From Enoplolaimus lenunculus (Eukaryota; Nematoda; Enoplea; Enoplida; Thoracostomopsidae), in NCBI GenBank assembly GCA_030248215.1, contig JASANG010002490.1, forward strand, positions 1 to 64,000: a DNA stretch of 64,000 nt. The letters run 5' to 3'. The translations under genes and the position numbers were made by a program. Below are positions 57,301 to 64,000 of the stretch, piece after piece (positions within the stretch are counted from its first letter, which is position 1; each line of letters starts with the position of its first letter). A model generated the notes under the pieces. The model saw only the letters and a list, made by a program, of their open reading frames with translations. It did not search any database and had not been told where the DNA came from.

Positions 57301-59550
57301 GTACGTTTTTGTACCGACTCCAAAGGCGATTAAAAGAAAAAGGCTTGTAAATTCAAGATTCAGATTGAACAGGAACAGCAAACTCACTGGAACTCCAAAT
57401 ATTTATCACATTTCACGCCAATGTATTAGCTTCAGCCTATAAGCATAAGCGTAAAAATGAGCTTATACCTAATCCTAAGCCTAAGCAAAAAATAGTCTGA
57501 AGCGGAAGCTTACTTTATTCTCGTCCGGCAGAAAAGCGTTTCGCCTCTGATCTGTACATAGGCCAGATTGGACAACGACAGGAAAACTATCAACATAATT
57601 AAAGCTGGAATACGTCACATACGTTTTTTGAACAAGTTTTCAGCGTTCTTTGTTTACAATAGTTTTCATACTAGTTGTTGTATAAATAGAAATTTTGCAT
57701 ACAAATTTTTAGACATTACACTAACACTTTTGCGCATTGCGTAAGGTCGACCTACTAGCGTTCATTATTTGCAGCGAAATATAACGAAAAAGTTTTTAAT
57801 TATAAGGTTTGGAGGCTTTATTTTGTAGACGCATGTTTCAGTGAAAATAAATATAAAAATATTACAATTAAATTGAGTTATATATTGCAAGTGTTCTACT
57901 ACAATTAAATCTGTTTCTTATAGAAATTTGACGTTGACCATGTACAGAACCCGTGTTGACCGCTACGTTGAATCTATCCAATTCGGTGCAAAGTCTAAGC
58001 GTACACCTAAGCCTAAGCTTAAACCAAAACGTAAACCCCAAGCGAATGCTTGTAGCCTACTTTGACTTTGTTCGATACCATAAATTTATTTCAGCACTGT
58101 TGCTACTGTCGAGATGAGGGAACAAATTTTCGACGTCTATGCACCGTGGAAGATTTACGAGTGATCAGTGAAAACGCTCCAATATTAGTGAATCCTAACT
58201 TCAATTGCAATCATTGCCCAGCTGGTGCTATTTGTGCTTTTCAAGAAGACGTTAGACGGCAAGATGGCCGTGGATTTATTGGACGTAAGCTTTTTGGTTT
58301 CAGGATAAAAAGGTTTGAAATTTCGTTTTAGCTCAGCGAGGTTTTTCCCGTTTACACTGTAAAATATGGTGTGTCAAATTGACTCTCTCCGAAATAGGCT
58401 TTTCCTGACTACACAAACTGAGTCACAATTCGACTCCGCTAGAGTCACATTTGACTCAATGAGCGATTCAGTGAATCGAATTTGACTGTAGCGCAGTCGA
58501 ATTTTAACTCAGTTTGTGTAGTCAGGAAAAGCCTATTTCGAAGAGAGTCAATTTGACTCCCTTCGAAAGGCATCGCTTGAGGGTGATGAAAACAAAAAAG
58601 GCTTTGAGAGATATTAACTGGATTGCAACGACATGATTTAAGTTTAAATTTAACTTTTTGTGGATATTTTAAAAATCAAAATGTATGCTAATAGTCGTAG
58701 ATGTGTGCATCGCCTACACTGCAAAAATGGTGAGTCAAATGGACACTCTCCAAAATAGGCTGGCTCTACGGGCCTACACAAACGGAATCAAATTTGACTC
58801 CGCCAGCCCGTTGAGACTATTTCGGAGACAGTCAATTTGACTGACCATTTTTGATTCAGTTTGTGAAGGCCCGTTGAGACTATTTCGGAAAGAGTCAATT
58901 TCACTCACCATTTTTGCGATGTATTTACCATTTCATGCTGCTAGGTCTTGTAGCTTTCAAACAGTGCTTAGTGAGCTTCAAAGTTTAGAAATTAATGACA
59001 CTTAATTTTTCCGCACGTGGATTTTGAGAACCATATTTCGTAGCCGGTTCGCAAGCTTAACAAAATACGTTGATTCGTCAAGAGAGGTAAAAAAATCAAG
59101 TTGTAGTTTAAGGTTTTCAATTTATGTTTTAGCTCAAGGATCGGAGCTGGTGTCATTTTCACAATCCAATCATTTTCAAATAAAATATCGTTCAGGACCT
59201 TAGACATCGGAACCTTTTTCAAAAGGATCAAAACGTTTTTAGGATGGGCACACAGTTGGACTAAAAGTTTTCTTGGGGTGGGGGGGGCAAAATACTTGCA
59301 GGTTGCTGAGTCGAATCTGCCCCCCTTCTGTCTGTCTATAAAGTATGTTGGTGGGGGCGGCACCGCCCGCATTCCTTTCTCCAATGCCAGGTCTGTTTAC
59401 AATTTCTTACTTTCTTGGGTACGAAAAATTATTTGTTTTTGTTTGTTTATTTCAGCTCCAGAAAATGGTTGCAGTCGTGGCCGGCGCGTTGGAGGTGGCG
59501 GATTCCGTGGCAATTTCAACAGCGGAAGACGAAATCCATTTTTCGGCTAA
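54348..59550 (+). CDS. secreted cysteine-rich protein with Gly/Arg tail, four exons, 150 aa
   Basis: Exons are 54348-54405, 57171-57280, 58095-58284 and 59456-59550, in phase, 453 nt with TAA. Exon 1 encodes a signal peptide (MGILVSLVAAILFVVVQ). The mature part has 12 cysteines: DACADPRGFHC, WNC and WRC in exon 2; HCCYC, LC, NCNHC and AIC in exon 3; NGC in exon 4. The C-terminus is GRRVGGGGFRGNFNSGRRNP. I recognise no named domain; a disulfide-rich extracellular protein is inferred. TTATTTCAG at 54308-54316, 32 nt before the ATG, could be a trans-splice acceptor. Introns are full of repeats, including a retroelement fossil and MITEs. Extra exons between those given cannot be excluded. Confidence 0.75.
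54488..54975 (+). mobile_element. interspersed repeat shared with 13505-13985 (retroelement fossil?)
   Basis: Aligns in order with 13505-13985 through phrases such as CCTATCCTTGGCGAT, TAGCTGCGCTGG, TTCTGACCACCGCGGCG and CCATCCGGTGGGCAGG. It lies in intron 1 of the secreted-protein gene. The GC-rich composition contrasts with the flanks. Old and broken; the family is uncertain. Confidence 0.5.
55340..55800 (-). mobile_element. possible LTR-type fossil with TATA promoter
   Basis: On the minus strand GGGTATAAAAGCAGGTGC resembles an LTR core promoter, preceded by TTTGCATAAG repeats (CCGAAGCTTATTTGCATAAG). It follows the interspersed repeat at 54488, so both may derive from one old element. Assignment is tentative. 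Confidence 0.25.
56470..56672. mobile_element. hAT-like telomere-motif MITE with perfect 8-bp target duplication
   Basis: The left GGCTCATATATAGAACAGGG and the right CCAGTTCTATACATGGGCC are inverted. GAAGCTTC occurs immediately outside both ends (56462-56469 and 56673-56680), the 8-bp duplication of hAT insertion. The interior has TTAGGCTTAGGCTTAGGC runs. It lies in intron 1 of the secreted-protein gene. Confidence 0.9.
57431..57564. mobile_element. telomere-motif MITE, left-truncated, in an intron
   Basis: CCTAATCCTAAGCCTAAGC, AATAGTCTGAAGCGGAAGC and the right end CTGATCTGTACATAGGCC identify the family. It lies in intron 2 of the secreted-protein gene. Confidence 0.65.
58353..58562. mobile_element. 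palindromic MITE, GAGTCAAATTGACTC family, copy 3
   Basis: It starts TACACTGTAAAATATGG and continues with GAGTCAC/GTCGAATTTTAACTCAG palindromes. The right end is cut at TTTGACTCCCTTCG. It lies in intron 3 of the secreted-protein gene, 68 bp from the donor. Confidence 0.7.
58715..58923. mobile_element. palindromic MITE, GAGTCAAATTGACTC family, copy 4
   Basis: The ends TACACTGCAAAAATGGTGAG and CACCATTTTTGCGATGTA are inverted. The second half repeats GGCCCGTTGAGACTATTTCG twice, an internal duplication not seen in the other copies. Confidence 0.75.
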
Positions 59551-59795
59551 AAGTCGAAGCAAAACTAAACCTGAAACATATGATGCCAAAGCAGTGTTTT
59601 ATTTATTTATTTTGATATTTCAATTAAACATACTTTGTATTTTTATAAATGCAAAGTTTTTTTTGTTCTAAATTAGCGGCTTTGTATATAGCAATATGCG
59701 ACTTTGCCATACACTGAGAGCAGGGCAAACAGGTCCGAGGGGTCGCTTCACTAAATGTTTCACAACATTATAACTTCGGGGTACGCGACAAAAAT

Positions 59796-60010
59796 GGCCC
59801 ATGTATAGAACAGGGCCGCCGGATCGTTTTCCGGCGGGGCTGCAAAAGAGTAAATTTAAGCGTTATACTTAAACTGGTTTGCTTCCGCTTAGGCTTAGGC
59901 TTAGGAATAGACTCATTCTTACGCTTGGGCATATGGTTAGGCATACGCTTAGGCTTAGGTTTAGGGCATATGCTTATACTACTGCACCGGCCCTGTTCTA
60001 TACATGGACC
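59796..60010. mobile_element. hAT-like telomere-motif MITE, intact ends
   Basis: The left GGCCCATGTATAGAACAGGG and the right CCCTGTTCTATACATGGACC are near-perfect inverted repeats. The interior has GCTTAGGCTTAGGCTTAGGA. Flanks are A-rich, so the target duplication is unclear. Confidence 0.85.
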
Positions 60011-60198
60011 AAAAAATATAGTTGGCAAAGCAGGACCCCGGGTGTTCAGGGGGTCGTTTCGGCGGCTCTGACAGAGGCTAAACTTTTGAGCCGTATTCTT
60101 AAATGTGTGGAACGGATATTGCGTACTACGTTTTTGAACTCTAATCAGTTGTAGCAGAAAAATGAATTTTATTACTCAAATACTGTACAGAATTTCAG

Positions 60199-60333
60199 AT
60201 TGAACAAGATGTTTTGTATTTAGAACAAATAATGTCTGAAATTCCAAACATTTGTGTTGGTACACTGGATAATGGAGCGCATCCAAAGGATGGTATATGG
60301 CGATACGTTACCCTCGCACATTCTCGAAAATGA
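60199..60333 (+). CDS. possible terminal or internal exon of an unidentified gene
   Basis: After an AATTTCAG acceptor, 44 codons read IEQDVLYLEQIMSEIPNICV and continue CVGTLDNGAHPKDGIWRY before TGA at 60331. A donor-like GATG|GTATAT occurs at 60291. The composition is protein-like. No partner exon could be joined with confidence; the upstream frame at about 60050-60150 (LTEAKLLSRILKCVERILR) is also protein-like but does not join in phase. No family is recognised. Confidence 0.3.
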   Translation: MEQDVLYLEQIMSEIPNICVGTLDNGAHPKDGIWRYVTLAHSRK

Positions 60334-61109
60334 CAAAAAGACACTTTCATAGGTTTAAACTAACCTGTTTTTTCTTTGAAATCAAAATTTTTGTTTTTAA
60401 ATCGAGTTATATAGTGCTAATATGTAATGCTGGCTACACCTCTGACAGACTCCAGACATATATGACAGGAGTTCCAGACTTTAAATTTTGAAATTTTCAG
60501 AAAATAGGGTAACGTTGTTCAAATGGGAACGCTACTATTCTTTTACAGACCCACCACAAACCGGGACGGCCCTAAAAGTAACATGGGCCAATGGGGGTAT
60601 GGGGGTGGCTGCTCCGGTCGTAACGCCTTATACTAATGCAGCCTGTAATCTGCCAAAATTTAGAAGCAAACTTACTTTAGCAAACTTTTTTAGCAGAAAT
60701 ACAATATACAGATGGGCTGTTTATTTTATAGGCGGAAGATACTTATTTTAGAGGCCTGCCTAGGCGGAACCTCCCAGTCTCAAAGTAAACAAATACCTCT
60801 GGTTAAAAAAAGGGGGTGCACCATATAATAAATATGGGCCTATAGGTTGTATATATGCTCTTATAATAAGAGTATTTACGAATTGATGTATTTTTTAAAT
60901 AAATAATAATATTGTATGTTTATTATATATAATGTATACACAATATTACAAGGAAAAAACGTAATTATTATTTGAAGATTTATATAGATTTAAATTTGAA
61001 AACCAACCAAAAGTAGCAGTTGTAGAGCAAATATTTGAACATTTTCAAACGTAAAATAATTTTGTTTGAAGTTCAACTATGAGAACGATCACAATTGCTT
61101 ACAGTTCTT

Positions 61110-61308
61110 GGCCCATGAAAAGATCAGGGGCGGAACGCTGTTCTGTGGGACTGCAATAGAGTAAGCTTGAGCTTTAGACTATTTTTGCTTGACTTAGGCT
61201 TCGGTTTAGGCTTAGCAATAGGCTCGTTCTTACGCTTTGGCTTAGGCTTAGGTTTAGGCTGAGGAACATGTCTATATTACTGTTCTGTCCCTGTTCTTTA
61301 CATTGGCC
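61110..61308. mobile_element. hAT-like telomere-motif MITE
   Basis: The left GGCCCATGAAAAGATCAGGG and the right CCCTGTTCTTTACATTGGCC are inverted. Flanks CAGTTCTT and AAGTTCTG keep a six-base match of an 8-bp duplication. TTAGGCTTAGGTTTAGGC lies inside. Confidence 0.8.
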
Positions 61309-61558
61309 AAGTTCTGACCTAAAAACACCAGGACAACAGCAATATTTGAATATATACAATTCTAAACCTTTAAATTAGAAATAAATTATAAAACAACTCA
61401 ATTTGTTTTTCACAATAATTTCAGCTAATTTTGTATAAGCTGGATTCATTAATTAGACAAGAGGAATTAAACCGATTCCATATGTTTATAACCGGCACTA
61501 ATTTGTCTGTGTATTAAAATTAAAAAATAAAAGTACCCACGTCCCGTATAAATATTTG

Positions 61559-61825
61559 GGCTCATGCATAGAACAGGGCCGGAATAGTAGTATAAGCATA
61601 TTCCTAAGCCAGAGCCTAAGCCATAGCCTAAGCGTAACGATGAGCCTATTCCTAAGCTTAAGCCTAGGCCTAAGCCTAAGCCAAAGTGTAAGCGTACGAT
61701 GAGCCTATTCCTAAGCCTAAGCCTAAGCGTAATCCTAAGCCTAAGCATAAAAGTTAGTGTAAAGCTTAAATTGACTCATTATAACCCCGCCGAAATAACG
61801 ATTCAGCCCTGCGCTGTACATGGGC
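61559..61825. mobile_element. hAT-like telomere-motif MITE with longest compact array
   Basis: The left GGCTCATGCATAGAACAGGG and the right end CCCTGCGCTGTACATGGGC are inverted. Flanks AATATTTG and ATTATTTG match at 7 of 8 bases. Three GATGAGCCTATTCCTAAGCC modules are joined by CCTAAG runs, so the interior has grown by tandem duplication. Confidence 0.85.
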
Positions 61826-62313
61826 ATTATTTGTATCCCAATAATTTTTCAGTTGAAGAGATACTCTTCAAAGAACAAAATTTAAATATTAAAACAATCA
61901 TTTCAGGACACATTTGTGATTATTTTTCAATCTGTTCAACAGTTTTTTGTTTTCACATCGTCAGGAGTCCACGCCTCTCTGAAATGTTAAATTGTAAATC
62001 CAATCGAATCATTTGTTTCAAATAACTTTTTCCATTGAATATTGGCTTAAACGCCCGCTTATGAGTTCGAATAGCTTAAAACCGTTCCAAAAAATGTTTA
62101 TCCTACTTAGCTTTTTTCTTATAGTTCATATTAGGTTGAGATTTCAACGCATAGACTTTTATTAATACACTACACGCAACTGTGACGCATTGTCTACCCT
62201 CTCAAGAAACGCACGAATTTCATTAGTTTGTTTTGTGTGCAACTATTATTAACACGCAATCGAACACACACGCGTATGTGTTGTGCGTGTATGTGTTTTT
62301 ATTGTTTGACAAG

Positions 62314-62510
62314 TGTTGACCCTAACTCAACGCGTGTCACAGAGCAATTTGTGACACACGTTGAGGTAGGGTCAACAGAAATTTTGCGTTGAGGTAGGGT
62401 CAACGCGTGTCCCGGGTTGTAAAAAAAGTGTTGACCCTACCTCAACTAGTAACACAGACCACTCGTTAAGGTAGGGTCAACGGAAAATTTTCGTTGAGGT
62501 AGGGTCAACG
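62314..62510. repeat. 27-bp stem hairpin plus iterated GTTGAGGTAGGGTCAAC units
   Basis: 62314-62340 pairs with 62351-62377 at about 25 of 27 positions around a 10-nt loop. The core GTTGAGGTAGGGTCAACG, or its inverse, recurs at about 62388, 62430, 62465 and 62492. It is non-coding. It may be a MITE interior or a structured RNA. TGAGGTAG within the unit equals the let-7 5' end, probably by chance. Confidence 0.75.
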
Positions 62511-63033
62511 ACCACTCGTTAACCCTGGGATGGGACATATTTTGTGGTCAGGCCAAATTTTTTATGGTGAACGCCGCATAATGAAAAACATTAATGCTTA
62601 GAATAAATAGTTTCACGGACAACAATTTGAAGATATACCATCTCGAAATTGAATTATACCAATTTCTCAATAAATGGTGGCCCCGTATAGGCCGGGTATC
62701 TTTCAATTTTACCGTTTCAAAGTGAAATCTTCGGCTATTGTACCGTCATATCAAAAAACTATATTTTCTATGACGTTCTTACTAAGAAACTAGGTCAACT
62801 GGGTAAAACGTAATTTACACTTCGTGTTGAACTCAACATCGTTCAAAATGGTGGTTGGTAAACGCGGAGACTTTGAAATGAATCGCTAGTGTAGCAAAAC
62901 GCTGTACAATAAACGCTTTTAACGTATATCAAAACGCTATTTTAGCATCAATATAAACGCTTTGTTTCAAACACAAAAGTGGTTTTTTGTATTTTTGACA
63001 CAATTCTCCTACGGTCTTAAGCAAAACTTACGC

Positions 63034-63218
63034 GGCCCATGTATAGAAAACGGCCGGAACTGTAGTATTAGCATATTCCTAAGCCTAAGCGTATGGATGA
63101 ACCTATTCCTATTCCTAAGCCTAAGCCTAAGCCTAAGTAAAAAATTTGTCTAAAGCTTAAACTGACTCTATTATAGCCGCTCCGAAAAAAAGATCCGGCC
63201 CTGTTCTATACATGAACC
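63034..63218. mobile_element. hAT-like telomere-motif MITE inserted at the BHMT stop codon
   Basis: The left GGCCCATGTATAGAAAACGG and the right CCCTGTTCTATACATGAACC are inverted. The 8-bp sequence ACTTACGC flanks both sides (63026-63033 and 63219-63226). On the minus strand the duplication is GCGTAAGT, which contains the stop codon of the adjacent gene. The interior has CCTAAGCC runs. Confidence 0.92.
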
Positions 63219-63220
63219 AC

Positions 63221-63477
63221 TTACGCTAACGCAGCGACGCCGCCCTTGACTTTTTTGTCTTTGCCCAGAATGTAGTGCAAATTCATATCAGCTGAGTATC
63301 GCGACGCAGCCGGTTTTCGACCCACAGATTCAGCGAGCGCTCGGAAATGGCGTGACGAATTGCCACAGCATAGTCCAAGGAAACGAACATTCATTGCGGT
63401 CATTGCTTTTCCGAACGTCGATACGTCTTCTTGCGGCGAATAGAAGTAGTCCAGATTCGGGAAAAACGCTCGATTGC
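63221..63477 (-). CDS. BHMT: betaine-homocysteine S-methyltransferase, last exon (partial gene)
   Basis: After a TATTTCAG acceptor the exon encodes 84 residues plus TAA, taking up two bases of a split codon. It holds the C-terminal zinc-binding pair in RFLGLCCGNSSRHFRALAES, matching the family GGCCG motif (two of the three zinc cysteines), and then LGKD near the end. BHMT transfers a methyl group from betaine to homocysteine to make methionine, in the cytosol. The usual GGCCG reads GLCCG here, and the tail is short. The remaining exons lie beyond the right edge of the window. A related homocysteine S-methyltransferase is the main alternative. A MITE abuts the stop codon and probably forms part of the 3' UTR. 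Confidence 0.85.
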
Positions 63478-63539
63478 CTGAAATACAGAAAAATGGAACA
63501 TTTTGGGCCAATGTTAGTTTAAAACCCGTCCTTCTCATT

Positions 63540-64000
63540 GGTCTGCGACAGACAGCAGTTGAAAAAGTTTACGCTTATGGTTAGGTTTAAGCTTAGACTT
63601 ACGTTTATTCAAGCCACAGGGTTAATAGAGAGATAGGGCTGGAGTAACCACCCCTTATACCACCCATTTGGAGGGTCCCATTTCCTGAAAGGGGCCCCAC
63701 CCTAACAAGATTTCAAACAAAAACATTGAAACACATTTTGATAATCGCAAAGGGCTTCACCGCTGAATTTTTTTTGGGGGGGGTCAGCCTAATAGACTTA
63801 TTCTTAAATAGGTGAGCTTTTCCAAGAGAAAACGAGGCCGTAACAAATTGTTATCGATCCAGCAAACGCAAATTGGTAAACCAATATTTTAGTCGACGCT
63901 TCGGAATCGGCTGCCATATAAATTTCAGTTTTTCCCTATATCAAGAGCTATGCCGCTATCGTAACGGTTCGTTCTGTTCAATTCCTGCCGAGAAAAGTTC
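63540..64000. other. probable BHMT intron
   Basis: Sequence upstream of the BHMT exon on the transcribed strand. It contains a short TTAGGTTTAAGC run at 63570-63602 and a G run near 63773. No further BHMT exon is recognised before the edge. Confidence 0.4.

Noticed and set aside
62314-62377. A let-7 family microRNA gene
   Set aside because: Only eight bases match, they lie on the 3' arm of a short-looped hairpin, and the unit is repeated as part of a palindromic element.

Overview
The window is AT-rich animal nuclear DNA with split genes and a very high load of short transposons. Introns are GT-AG with short pyrimidine-rich acceptors of the TTTTAG/TTTCAG type. Several acceptor-like sites lie just upstream of start codons, as in trans-spliced genomes. 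TTAGGC/GCCTAA runs, the telomere motif of many nematodes, recur throughout. I read the source as a nematode-like invertebrate, possibly an enoplean or mermithid. That is inference: no rRNA, clean tRNA or spliced leader is present to settle it.

Five genes can be reconstructed exon by exon with matching phases. A four-exon gene on the minus strand (28.3-32.1 kb) encodes a 431-aa membrane-anchored, coiled-coil, six-blade kelch protein. Two tandem six-exon minus-strand genes (35.6-41.9 and 44.9-49.6 kb) encode 292- and 297-aa SAM-dependent methyltransferases like juvenile hormone acid methyltransferase (JHAMT). A four-exon plus-strand gene (54.3-59.6 kb) encodes a 150-aa secreted cysteine-rich protein with a Gly/Arg tail. 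The last exon of a betaine-homocysteine S-methyltransferase (BHMT) gene lies on the minus strand at the right end. Weaker candidates are a small gene at 26.5-26.9 kb with an apparent frameshift, a 148-codon ORF inside an intron of the first methyltransferase gene, and isolated exon-like pieces at 7.5 and 60.2 kb.

The left 26 kb holds no confident gene. It carries a 70-bp tandem repeat, an array of hairpins with covarying stems, and many MITEs. The rest of the window is genes interleaved with at least eight TIR-element families. The most striking family is hAT-like, with 8-bp target duplications and an interior of telomere-like TTAGGC runs; about fourteen copies are scattered across the window. 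Others are a TACTGTATTGACC element, two families made almost entirely of TGAGTT or GAGTCAAATTGACTC palindromes, TIR elements carrying a tRNA-like Pol III promoter, and families ending in GTAGCCAGCTCACC or in a GGATCCGC motif. Two clear nested insertions give relative ages.

The genes show no operon logic. The nearest to a coherent system is the tandem methyltransferase pair, where exon 2, which carries the SAM-binding motif, appears homogenised between paralogues. BHMT also belongs to methyl-group metabolism, but its proximity may be chance.
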